20,813 bases of DNA. Source: a virus. The notes beneath the pieces are model-generated. The model worked only from the letters and a program-made list of their open reading frames with translations, did no database searches and was not told the DNA's origin. Both the position numbers and the translations under genes were made by a program. The first letter of the stretch is position 1, and every line of letters begins with the position of its first letter. The stretch is from positions 1 through 20,813 of the IMG/VR virus record IMGVR_UViG_3300005830_000044. One strand, written 5' to 3'. Of this stretch, positions 8,770 to 15,786 are shown in pieces.

Positions 8770-11700
8770 CGCTGAACTCCGCGGTGGAAACTACGGCGAG
8801 AAGCTCGAAGGGCAGGGGCGAACGCTGCTCGATCACGACGGACCCCGACGGATTCCACGAGCCGTCGATCGGAATGTCGAGCTTGCCTGTATGCGTAAGA
8901 GTCGGGAAGTCGTAGGTCGGAGTGAACTCCGCTGGCTCCATGTGAGAGACATCCGGGCCTACGTGGCCGCCCTTTGTGTCCTTCACGTACAGACGCACTT
9001 CACTCACATTGAGCTGGCGTCCCACGTTGTTGAACTGGATCTTTGAAAGATCTGGGTCGAGCGTCTGCACGCGCGTCGTGAAGGGCAGCCCTGCGTGAAT
9101 GCGAGACGCTGCGGTCGAGAGAGTGAAGGTGCCTCCGCCGCTCACCGTCTTCGGTCCCACGTCTACGCCGTCTGCATTCACGGCGATGATCATGTTCGCG
9201 AGGTGGTCGAGGCCCGAGATCGTGGTGACTGCTTTCCGGATGACTCCGGAGCCGACGACGTAGCCTGTGTTCATCGCCGAGCCGTCGAACCCCTGCAGCT
9301 CGAAGGTGTCGTTCGTCTTGTTCGCCACCGTGTACCGCGCGTCGTTGAGCCCTGTCGCGCCGACCATCCCCGTGATGTCCACGAGATCACCGTCCAACAG
9401 ACCATGCGCGACGCTGGTGATCACGACGGGGTTCGCCCATGAGACGCTGCCGATCGCGATCGGTACGTCCCACGAGAGACCGCAGTCCACGAAGAAGCCG
9501 TCCTTGGACGAGGCCAAGGTCCGTGTCTGCATACGCTCGATCGTACGTACGAACGCACCGTTGAGGTACCGCTTGCAGATGAAGTACGCGACGTCCTCCG
9601 TGCCCTCCGGCACGACGCACACCCGCTCGTAGTACCCCTGCGTCGTATGCGAGCCCCAGCCCCAGATCTTCTCCTCACGCCGATACGTAAGCGAGGCCGC
9701 CGAACCGTCACTGAGTACGCACCAGATGAGCGAGTCCGGATTCTGTGCGAACGCCATGCTCACGACGGTGCGCGGAACGCCGTCCTTCTCCGGGCGGAAG
9801 AGATGCTCTGCGAAGAGGGAGAGATCGTTGCCTCCGTACTTCGAGCTTTCGAGCGAGTAGTACAGATCTCGGATCTTGGTGCCGCGCTCCTGTACGTAGA
9901 GCAGCGTGTTGCCGACGATCGCAGGCCGCACGTGCGACGAACCGTTGTTGCTGTGCTCCTTGGTATTGATCGTCGTCGGACTGACCACGTCATCCGCGTT
10001 GCCCTTGATGACCCACTCCCCCGACGCCGTCAGTGCGATGAGGTCGTCGAGCGTCACGAGGTGGATGATCTCTTGCGAGCCCTGCGACGCGATCGTCGCG
10101 CTGATGGCGTCGCTCGGACGCACCGGATTCGACACGTTGAAATTCTTGAAGAGACCCGCCTGCGACAACCGAATCGACTGAACGCCGAGATCGAAGTGCC
10201 CGTATACGAGCCGTTGTTTGTAGTACGCAGCGCACGCCGGAAAGCCCAGCATCAAAACCGGGTCCGAATACTGCGGAGGCCGGTCGAGCGTGGAGGGAGT
10301 GATGCGGTCCGGAGACGCGCCCATCGGCTCGCTGATGTCTTGGAACGCCAGCCCGTCTGTCGTACCGATGAATCCGTACGATGCAGAAGCGGCCGTCTCA
10401 CCGGTTCGTTTGTAGATGTTGTACCGAATCGCGTTGGGCACCGCGGGCCACGACAAATCCGGGTTGGGGTTCGTCCCCGTCTTCTGCAGTACAGAGCCCT
10501 CTCGCATCAGCGACTCTTCGCCTGTCGTCGCATCGACGGACGTCACGCCGTAGTAGTAGTCGAAGGCCCCGGCCCCCGCAGAGTCGTTGACGGTCAAAGA
10601 CGCCGGAGGATTGATCGAAGTCCCTCGCTTCGGAACCGCCAACGTCCACAGATGGTGATCCTTGCGAGTCAACTCTCGGGTCTCGTAGCCCGCTCGTGTA
10701 ATCGTCAGTACGTCGAACGACTGCACGTACTTGATATAGTCGAGATCCGATTCGAGGTACGGCGACGTGATCTGCACCGGAGCGCCGAGCCACGACGGTG
10801 CGTACTGATACGTGCCGCCGCTCGTGTATACCCCGTAGCCCGTCGAGTTGATCCCGAGCAAGCTGAACTTGCGCATCGCGAGCTGACCGCCACTCACGTA
10901 CGTGCCGTAGCCCGTCGAGTTGACGCCCGTGAGCGTCGCCTTGGCGATGGTGAGAGCACCGCCCGATTGGTACGACGAGAAGTTCGTTGAATCGACGCTG
11001 AACGTGACGACCGCGCCAGCAACATTCGTGAGCGTCACCGGAACGTTGTTCAGCTCGTAGCAGCCCTTCGTGAACCCACTGAGCCAAACGACGTCACCAA
11101 TCGCAAGACCCGCACCGGAGTTGAGCGTGAGCGTGGTCGTCGATCCGCGCACCACAGCGGACACAGTGTACGCAGTCGTCGAGACGGTGAGCGCGTACCC
11201 CGCATCGTTGAGCTGAGTCATCCCCAGGACGCCCGTGATCCACGCGCGATCGCTCGTCGTGATGCCCGTAGAGCTGCGCAAGTACACGACGCAGGGGTTC
11301 GCCTTGGTCGCGCCGATGATCTGAGCAAGAACCTCGGTCGAGCCATCGACTGTGTAGTCGTTGCCGTTGAGCTGCGTCATCCCGCCGACGCTGCTGAACC
11401 GAATGAGATCGCCGTTCTGGACGTGCTGCGGACCTGAGTAGACCACGCAGGGATTCGCCTGCGTCGCGTGGAGCACTGAAGCCACCGTGCTCGGGTACAC
11501 GATCTGCGCACCGTTCCGGATGAAGCGCATGTACGCCTCTCCGACCTCGATCACGTACGACTGCGAGTTGGAGTACTTGAACGCGAAGAGCGTGCTCTTT
11601 TTCGTCGCCGAGTCTTTCGTGCTGACGACGTACTTCGTACCCGGGCGATTGACCACGCTGCCATGCACACGAGGGAAAGCGTTACGACAAAGAGCCAGAC

Positions 11701-11788
11701 CCGTCGCGTACTTCGCAAGATCTATGCGCCGATGCAGCGCAGGCGTCAGCTCTCCGCCGTCGAACACGCTCTGTCGTACGATCGGCAC
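8759..11788 (-). CDS. Tail nozzle protein, T7 gp12-like (tail tubular protein B), with inserted repeats
   Basis: The N terminus, PIVRQSVFDGGELTPALHRR then CRNAFPRVHGSVVNRPGTKY, is characteristic of podovirus nozzle proteins that form the tail tube tip below the adaptor. At 1009 residues it is longer than T7 gp12 (about 794). The extra length comes from about four copies of a small beta module with the pattern ANPCVVY...GD...TQLN...Y (about residues 108-270 and again at 779-850), resembling the E1-FCCH-type repeats found in phage tail proteins; three 24-residue repeats (about 264-335); and a fibronectin-III-like stretch (about 395-500). The core continues with PACAAYYKQRLVYGHFDLG, typical of the nozzle propeller. 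The start is GTG, four bases after the adaptor's TAG, with only a weak ribosome site (GGTGGTAG), so coupling to the adaptor gene is likely. Confidence 0.9.
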   Translation of the reverse strand: MPIVRQSVFDGGELTPALHRRIDLAKYATGLALCRNAFPRVHGSVVNRPGTKYVVSTKDSATKKSTLFAFKYSNSQSYVIEVGEAYMRFIRNGAQIVYPSTVASVLHATQANPCVVYSGPQHVQNGDLIRFSSVGGMTQLNGNDYTVDGSTEVLAQIIGATKANPCVVYLRSSTGITTSDRAWITGVLGMTQLNDAGYALTVSTTAYTVSAVVRGSTTTLTLNSGAGLAIGDVVWLSGFTKGCYELNNVPVTLTNVAGAVVTFSVDSTNFSSYQSGGALTIAKATLTGVNSTGYGTYVSGGQLAMRKFSLLGINSTGYGVYTSGGTYQYAPSWLGAPVQITSPYLESDLDYIKYVQSFDVLTITRAGYETRELTRKDHHLWTLAVPKRGTSINPPASLTVNDSAGAGAFDYYYGVTSVDATTGEESLMREGSVLQKTGTNPNPDLSWPAVPNAIRYNIYKRTGETAASASYGFIGTTDGLAFQDISEPMGASPDRITPSTLDRPPQYSDPVLMLGFPACAAYYKQRLVYGHFDLGVQSIRLSQAGLFKNFNVSNPVRPSDAISATIASQGSQEIIHLVTLDDLIALTASGEWVIKGNADDVVSPTTINTKEHSNNGSSHVRPAIVGNTLLYVQERGTKIRDLYYSLESSKYGGNDLSLFAEHLFRPEKDGVPRTVVSMAFAQNPDSLIWCVLSDGSAASLTYRREEKIWGWGSHTTQGYYERVCVVPEGTEDVAYFICKRYLNGAFVRTIERMQTRTLASSKDGFFVDCGLSWDVPIAIGSVSWANPVVITSVAHGLLDGDLVDITGMVGATGLNDARYTVANKTNDTFELQGFDGSAMNTGYVVGSGVIRKAVTTISGLDHLANMIIAVNADGVDVGPKTVSGGGTFTLSTAASRIHAGLPFTTRVQTLDPDLSKIQFNNVGRQLNVSEVRLYVKDTKGGHVGPDVSHMEPAEFTPTYDFPTLTHTGKLDIPIDGSWNPSGSVVIEQRSPLPFELLAVVSTAEFSDVA
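10833..10923 (-). repeat. Tandem 72-base coding repeat in the nozzle gene
   Basis: The 19-base string ccgtagcccgtcgagttga occurs exactly at 10833-10851 and 10905-10923, a 72-base (24-codon) period. At protein level it gives GVNSTGYGTYVSGG and GINSTGYGVYTSGG, and a diverged third unit just upstream in the gene reads SVDSTNFSSYQSGG. This is an in-frame duplication in a surface protein. Confidence 0.85.
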
Positions 11789-11791
11789 TGA

Positions 11792-12442
11792 CTACCACCG
11801 AGCCACGGCGCGTCGCGCACTCACGGCAGTCGGGGCGTCGAACACCTTGTTGCGAACGAAGCCCTCGTTCACCGCGTTCGCCTTCGCCGCACGCATCGCT
11901 CGATCAGCGATCGTCATCGTCTCGCTGCGCGTCTTGCGGTCCTTCGCCAGATCCATCACGAGGCTTGACGCGAGCGCCCACGCGAAGGCATCCGCGAAGT
12001 GGTCCGGCCACTTCGACACGTCGGTGAGCCGGTAGGAGTAATCCACCCACGCGCTCCCCAGATGCGTGAGGATGTTGTGCTCGGGAACGGCCGGGTTGTA
12101 CGAACGCTCGAAGGAGATGTGCGTCCACTCCCCCGTCTCGTAGTTCACGACCTTACGCGGATACTCCGGATGTACGACGGCCCACACGCGATAACAGTTC
12201 GAAGGGTAGACGTAACGGTACGTCCAGTTCACCGGAGCCGCCGTCGCGCTGAGCGCGAGCGCCTTCCGATCGTAGAGCCACGGCCATTGGAACTCGCTGA
12301 GCACGGAGTCTCGAAGCGACGGGTAGATCCGTCGAGCAGCCGCCGCAGACTTGCTCTGCGTAGTCGCGTAGTCCGCGATGAACTCGGCACCGATGTGTCC
12401 GAGCGCGAGGTTCACCAGCTCTGTCTCTGTGGCGACCGACAT
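11792..12442 (-). CDS. Tail adaptor, T7 gp11-like (tail tubular protein A)
   Basis: The 216-residue product begins SVATETELVNLALGHIGAEF and contains YPSLRDSVLSEFQWPWLYDR and WTYRYVYPSNCYRVWAV, the usual pattern of podovirus adaptor (gatekeeper) proteins: helices that bind the portal and a beta part that meets the nozzle. T7 gp11 is about 196 residues. The ATG at 12442 is preceded by AAGGGGACACG, a workable ribosome site. It is the first gene after an intrinsic terminator and directly precedes the nozzle gene, as in T7. Confidence 0.92.
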   Translation of the reverse strand: MSVATETELVNLALGHIGAEFIADYATTQSKSAAAARRIYPSLRDSVLSEFQWPWLYDRKALALSATAAPVNWTYRYVYPSNCYRVWAVVHPEYPRKVVNYETGEWTHISFERSYNPAVPEHNILTHLGSAWVDYSYRLTDVSKWPDHFADAFAWALASSLVMDLAKDRKTRSETMTIADRAMRAAKANAVNEGFVRNKVFDAPTAVSARRAVARW

Positions 12443-12453
12443 CGTGTCCCCTT

Positions 12454-12487
12454 AACAACAAAGGGCGGAGTCTCAGCGACCCCGCCC
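12454..12487 (-). terminator. Intrinsic terminator between head and tail genes
   Basis: On the minus strand GGGCGGGGTC, a five-base loop GCTGA and GACTCCGCCC form a ten-pair stem (12463-12487) followed by TTTGTTGTT. The seventh pair is a G-U wobble in minus-strand RNA but would be an A-C mismatch in plus-strand RNA, which fits function on the minus strand. It lies between the capsid-side genes and the adaptor gene, the same place as T-phi in T7, where it lowers but does not stop transcription of the genes beyond. Confidence 0.75.
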
Positions 12488-12511
12488 CTTGCCGCTCAAC
12501 AGGCGAGCGGG

Positions 12512-12826
12512 TTACTTCTTCTTGCTGCTCCCCTCGGCCTTCGTGATCGCGTCGGACATCTTCTCCGCCTCGCTCTGCGGCGGAGACGAGAGCTTGGCTT
12601 CGAAGGCCTCGATCACGACGTCCGGCACTTTGCGGATCACGCGGAGGAGCTGTACCTGCGCACCGAGGTTGACTTCGAGCACCGTATCGTCGGGAACTTC
12701 GACGAGCGTGCCGGGGTACACGATGTGATCGTGCATCGCCTGCCGCTCGTACTCCTGATTCGTAGCGTTGTACTTGAGTACGTTGCCCGTGATGAAGCAG
12801 GTCTCGATGACCTCGCAGTGCAGCAT
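12512..12826 (-). CDS. Unknown protein between cement and tail adaptor genes
   Basis: I do not recognise this 104-residue product. The first two thirds suggest a small beta-rich domain (HIVYPGTLVEVPDDTVLEVN, then AQVQLLRVIRKVPDVVIEAF); the end is charged and probably disordered, closing with GSSKKK. There is no signal peptide or membrane helix. ATG at 12826 has a good ribosome site (GGAGAAACG). It is the last gene before the terminator, and so co-transcribed with capsid and cement genes, which suggests a head-related job such as decoration or head completion; that is inference from position. Confidence 0.7.
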   Translation of the reverse strand: MLHCEVIETCFITGNVLKYNATNQEYERQAMHDHIVYPGTLVEVPDDTVLEVNLGAQVQLLRVIRKVPDVVIEAFEAKLSSPPQSEAEKMSDAITKAEGSSKKK

Positions 12827-12850
12827 CGTTTCTCCGTGATGGGGCTCGGC

Positions 12851-13285
12851 TTACAGCCACGCGCCCGTGAGGCGCGTCTGGAAGCCCGGCAGCGTGACAC
12901 CTGCCGTGAGGTTGCCCGAGGTGAACGGACCCGTCGCGATCGTGTACCGCAGAGCGAAGTACCTTTCGAGATCGTTGTACGGGGGCATCGGCATCGTGTA
13001 GATGTACCCCGCCTGATCCCAGAAGCCGATCTTCGCGACCACATCACCCGCGGCCACCTTCGTCGGCGTCGCCATGCCCGCGTTGTCGTCGGTCACCAGC
13101 TCGATCTGCATCGTGGTCGCGCCGCCCGACCCGAACGCCGTGGTGACGACCACGAGGATCTGCATCGGACGGCCGCGTCCGAAGAAGACCTTCGCAGCGT
13201 TCTTGTCGTACACGTTGGTCGAGATTCCACCGGTCGCCGTGACGGCCTGCGCGTCCGCGAACAGTGACTGAGTGTCGAGAATCAT
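12851..13285 (-). CDS. Capsid cement protein, Bbp16-like
   Basis: The true start is ATG at 13285, giving 144 residues beginning MILDTQSLFADAQAVTATGG. The start, the central TTMQIELVTDDNAGMATPTK, and the C-terminal ERYFALRYTIATGPFTSGNL match my memory of Bbp16-type cement proteins of BPP-1-like phages, small beta proteins that clamp the outside of the capsid between major capsid subunits. It directly follows the major capsid gene, as expected. A longer open frame reaching 13702 runs through the capsid gene in another frame and is Arg-rich nonsense there. The ribosome site GAGAGGAAAG lies partly in a hairpin (13294-13306). Confidence 0.88.
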   Translation of the reverse strand: MILDTQSLFADAQAVTATGGISTNVYDKNAAKVFFGRGRPMQILVVVTTAFGSGGATTMQIELVTDDNAGMATPTKVAAGDVVAKIGFWDQAGYIYTMPMPPYNDLERYFALRYTIATGPFTSGNLTAGVTLPGFQTRLTGAWL

Positions 13286-13293
13286 GGGTCTTT

Positions 13294-13306
13294 CCTCTCG
13301 AAGAGG
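13294..13306 (-). promoter_or_regulatory. Hairpin covering the cement gene ribosome site
   Basis: Minus-strand CCTCT-TCG-AGAGG is a perfect five-pair stem whose 3' arm contains most of the Shine-Dalgarno sequence GAGAGGAAAG for the gene starting at 13285. It could lower initiation until ribosomes arriving from the capsid gene disrupt it. The effect is inferred; the pairing is visible. Confidence 0.45.
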
Positions 13307-13316
13307 TGTAGGGGCT

Positions 13317-13337
13317 CGGCGTCTCCACGCCGTGGAG
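13317..13337 (-). repeat. Two overlapping hairpins between capsid and cement genes
   Basis: CTCCAC-GGC-GTGGAG (13323-13337) and CGGCG-TGGAGA-CGCCG (13317-13332) are mutually exclusive stems in the 56-base gap after the capsid stop. Neither is followed by a U run, so a terminator is unlikely; an RNA-processing or 3'-end-protecting stem is possible. Confidence 0.4.
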
Positions 13338-13341
13338 TAGA

Positions 13342-14379
13342 TCAGGTCGCGAGCGACTCGGTCGCCGTCAGGGCATCGACCTCGCGGATCGGAGCGCCCA
13401 TGAACGTGAGGATCTCCTTGCCCTCGAAGTTCGCGTAGCCCAGCGTGGCGTTCGCGATGTCGGTGCGCGCCTTGAGGTGCAACGCCGTCTTCACAGTGCG
13501 GTTGCAGTAGATCGCGAGACCGCCGCCCTTCGGCTGACGAGACGGGCGCTGCCACAACTTGTAGTACGCCTGGATCATCAGCTTGATGAGATTGCTGTAG
13601 TCGTTCGACGTGGTGTTGTCCGCAGCCACGAGGTCCGAGGTCTTCAGATTCGCGACGCGCGCGATGTAGCGCCAATCGCGAACACTGAGCCCGAGATCCC
13701 ACGTGAACTGCTCTCGGAACACGCGGTACACGCCCGACGCCCCGAGATCCTTCGTCTCCTCACCGATCTCTCGGCGCTTGATGCCGGCCTGCGTGCCCTT
13801 CGGATAGAGCAAGTGGCACGTGTCAGCGCCCCACACGATGAACCAGATCGAGCAGCTCGAAGACGCCACCGCGTTGGCTCCGAGCACGATCTGCGCGCCG
13901 GGGCCTGAGGTGATCGTACCTCCCGCCGTGTCGTTGAAGCGAGCCCGCAGACCGAGCATGCGCTCGGGCGTGGTGAGCACGTCCTCGTAGAAGATCGCGC
14001 TCGCACCTTGCTGCGAGAGACCCTCGATGAACGCCTTCGCCTCACTCATGCGGAACGCCGCCGGGTCGTTGCTGAGCGCGACGAGCTTCGAGTCCACCTC
14101 GCTCCACGCTTCGAGCATGCCGGTCGTATCTTCGACCTGCGCCGTGGTGCTCTTCGTCGGCTGGACGCCCTGATAGAGCTTGCGCCATGTCGCCGACGGC
14201 ACGCCCGTGCGGATCGTCGTCAGGTGTGAGACGCCGTTGTTGCACTCGACCGCGACGGTGTCCGTCAGGATCGGATTCACCTGGGCCATCATCTCGACGA
14301 TGTCCGCGATCGAGTTGTTGGGGTCTCGACGCCGGTAGAGGTCCGCCAGCGTGAGGTAGTTGGTGGCGATGGTTGCCAT
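13342..14379 (-). CDS. Major capsid protein, Bbp17-like HK97 fold
   Basis: The 345-residue product starts MATIATNYLTLADLYRRRDP and contains IVEMMAQVNPILTDTVAVEC, TTIRTGVPSATWRKLYQGVQ and TTAQVEDTTGMLEAWSEVD, the signature of the capsid family found in BPP-1 and many podoviruses. It forms the icosahedral shell with scaffold inside and cement protein outside. The gene lies between those two partners. There is no N-terminal cleaved delta domain visible; the separate scaffold gene takes that role. ATG at 14379 is preceded by AAGGA at nine bases. No slippery site or extended frame like T7 gene 10B is seen at the end. Confidence 0.95.
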   Translation of the reverse strand: MATIATNYLTLADLYRRRDPNNSIADIVEMMAQVNPILTDTVAVECNNGVSHLTTIRTGVPSATWRKLYQGVQPTKSTTAQVEDTTGMLEAWSEVDSKLVALSNDPAAFRMSEAKAFIEGLSQQGASAIFYEDVLTTPERMLGLRARFNDTAGGTITSGPGAQIVLGANAVASSSCSIWFIVWGADTCHLLYPKGTQAGIKRREIGEETKDLGASGVYRVFREQFTWDLGLSVRDWRYIARVANLKTSDLVAADNTTSNDYSNLIKLMIQAYYKLWQRPSRQPKGGGLAIYCNRTVKTALHLKARTDIANATLGYANFEGKEILTFMGAPIREVDALTATESLAT

Positions 14380-14384
14380 TCAGG

Positions 14385-15098
14385 TCATTCCTTGCCGAGC
14401 GACTTGTTGAGACCGGGGTACAGGCGCTGCGCCCGTGCCGTCTCGTCGTCGGCTTCAGACGCAGCGCCGTCTCCGCGGCGTACGTCGAAGTTGTCGTCTG
14501 CCGTCGCCCGTGCGACTCGCGCAAGAAAGCGAACGAGCAGCGGAGAGTTCTGGTACTTCATCTCCGCCAGCTCTTTGAGGAAGTCCTCGCCGCCGTACTT
14601 CACGACCACGTCACGCGCAGCCACGACGGTCGCGGTGAGCTTGTCCCCACCGAACTCTTTGTCTGCGCGCACTTCATCGGCCCACTTCGTGGCGCGCTCG
14701 TTCATCGCGGCCTGCTGAGACGCCATGAGCCGCGTCACGAGCCCGCCCGCAAGAGCGACGAACTGATCCGCCTGCTCAGGCTTGAGGTCGAGCGCCTTCG
14801 CGAGCGGCACGAAGTCCTTCACCGTCTCGGGATCGAGTGAGTCGAAGCCCGCCGCCTTGAGCGCGTCGGGGATCTTCAGCTCGACCTTCTCCGCGTCGTA
14901 CCACTTCACGCCCGAATCAGGCTTCGTATCTTCAGTCTTCGCGGGCGGCGCTGCGTCGGTCTTCTCGGGAGGCGGAGCCGCATCGGCCTTCGGGGGCGCG
15001 GCATCCGCAGTCGGCGGCGCGCCACCCAGCAGACCCGCGTCGGGCGCGGGGGTCGTTGCCGGAGTTGTGCTGCTCGCCGGAGGTGACGCTGCGCTCAC
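14385..15098 (-). CDS. Capsid scaffold protein
   Basis: The 237-residue product has an Ala/Pro/Thr-rich N-terminal third (to about residue 65) and then a helical part with ALDLKPEQADQFVALAGGLV, RATKWADEVRADKEFGGDKL and SPLLVRFLARVARATADDNF. This pattern, with AD-E-GGDKL and a closing helix, is typical of podovirus scaffold proteins that line the procapsid and leave or are degraded on DNA packaging. It directly precedes the capsid gene. The start is GTG at 15098 with GAGGAGAAGAA upstream, overlapping the previous stop by four bases (GTGA). Confidence 0.87.
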   Translation of the reverse strand: MSAASPPASSTTPATTPAPDAGLLGGAPPTADAAPPKADAAPPPEKTDAAPPAKTEDTKPDSGVKWYDAEKVELKIPDALKAAGFDSLDPETVKDFVPLAKALDLKPEQADQFVALAGGLVTRLMASQQAAMNERATKWADEVRADKEFGGDKLTATVVAARDVVVKYGGEDFLKELAEMKYQNSPLLVRFLARVARATADDNFDVRRGDGAASEADDETARAQRLYPGLNKSLGKE

Positions 15099-15418
15099 TT
15101 CTTCTCCTCAGTCCTGGCTTCTCGCGCTGCCCGCCAAGCGGGCGTCTCACTCAGCATGGACGCATAGCGCACCGGGTAGTTCGAGGTGATAACACCCAAT
15201 AACTCGATCGCTGCGCTCTGCCTTCCGACGCGCCACGCAAGTACCGTGGGATCGGCCGGGCCAATCGCGTGAAACGGCTGCAGCTCAGACAGGTGATTCC
15301 ATAGCCACTCGCGGAACTGAGGCATGCCGAGCAGCGAGTGGAGCAGCTCTATCTGCCTCTCCGCCACGCTCTGTCCGACGCGCGGTGGGTCGCCGCGGAA
15401 AAGCTCCGCCGCACTCAT
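15095..15418 (-). CDS. Bbp19-like phage protein
   Basis: The 107-residue product carries MPQFREWLWNHLSELQPFHA, then AWRVGRQSAAIELLGVITSN and YPVRYASML. A compact helical protein with this pattern (a WLW helix, then G-R-x-x-A-I-x-L-L, then a tyrosine-containing last helix) lies between portal and scaffold genes in BPP-1-like phages as Bbp19. Its role is not known. ATG at 15418 overlaps the upstream stop as ATGA and its TGA overlaps the scaffold GTG, so it is embedded in the head-assembly operon. Confidence 0.68.
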   Translation of the reverse strand: MSAAELFRGDPPRVGQSVAERQIELLHSLLGMPQFREWLWNHLSELQPFHAIGPADPTVLAWRVGRQSAAIELLGVITSNYPVRYASMLSETPAWRAAREARTEEKK

Positions 15419-15786
15419 ACGAGCAGTCCACCCGGTTGATCAGAGTATCGACTGAGATCGACTGTCGAGCCGCCATTGAGTACGGCCGTGGCGAACTTCG
15501 TACCCGTCAAGTCGCCCGACGGAGCGGGCGTAAACCGCTCTCTCAGCTTCTCGCTCTTGCGGAAGTCCTTGATGCGGTAGAGATCTCCCCGCTTGTCGCG
15601 CGGCGCGTTGCCCGCAGCGTCGGTGTAGTGCAGGAACGCATCCGACAAACGCTTCTTGTACGCAGGCCCGGGGTCCGGACTCGTCCAGCTCCCCTTGCCT
15701 TGGCGTCGGCGCGACTCCTCGACCACGGCGCTCGCGCCGCCCGATGAGAACGTCATGAACACGCGCAGCGCAGAAGCTCCACACAT
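15415..15786 (-). CDS. Unknown small protein after portal
   Basis: I do not recognise this 123-residue product. It has a variable, Ser/Gly/Ala-rich start, then a basic middle with DPGPAYKKRLSDAFLHYTDA and RGDLYRIKDFRKSEKLRERF, and a Gly-rich end (NGGSTVDLSRYSDQPGGLLV). It overlaps the portal stop by one base (TGATG) with GGGGA at ribosome-site distance, and overlaps the next gene as ATGA. A second in-frame ATG at codon 11 lacks a ribosome site. Position suggests a head or neck protein. Confidence 0.65.
   Translation of the reverse strand: MCGASALRVFMTFSSGGASAVVEESRRRQGKGSWTSPDPGPAYKKRLSDAFLHYTDAAGNAPRDKRGDLYRIKDFRKSEKLRERFTPAPSGDLTGTKFATAVLNGGSTVDLSRYSDQPGGLLV

Noticed and set aside
9647-10990. 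Plus-strand open frame of 447 codons opposite the nozzle gene
   Set aside because: Arg/Val-rich text without domains, antisense to a well-supported gene; long antisense frames are expected at this GC content. The same holds for 11999-13267 and 18291-19397.
13317-13337. Hairpins after the capsid gene as a terminator
   Set aside because: No U-rich run follows on the minus strand.
13286-13702. N-terminal extension of the cement gene to 13702
   Set aside because: The added part lies within the capsid gene in another frame, is Arg/His-rich, and the ATG at 13285 has a strong ribosome site and matches the family's usual start.
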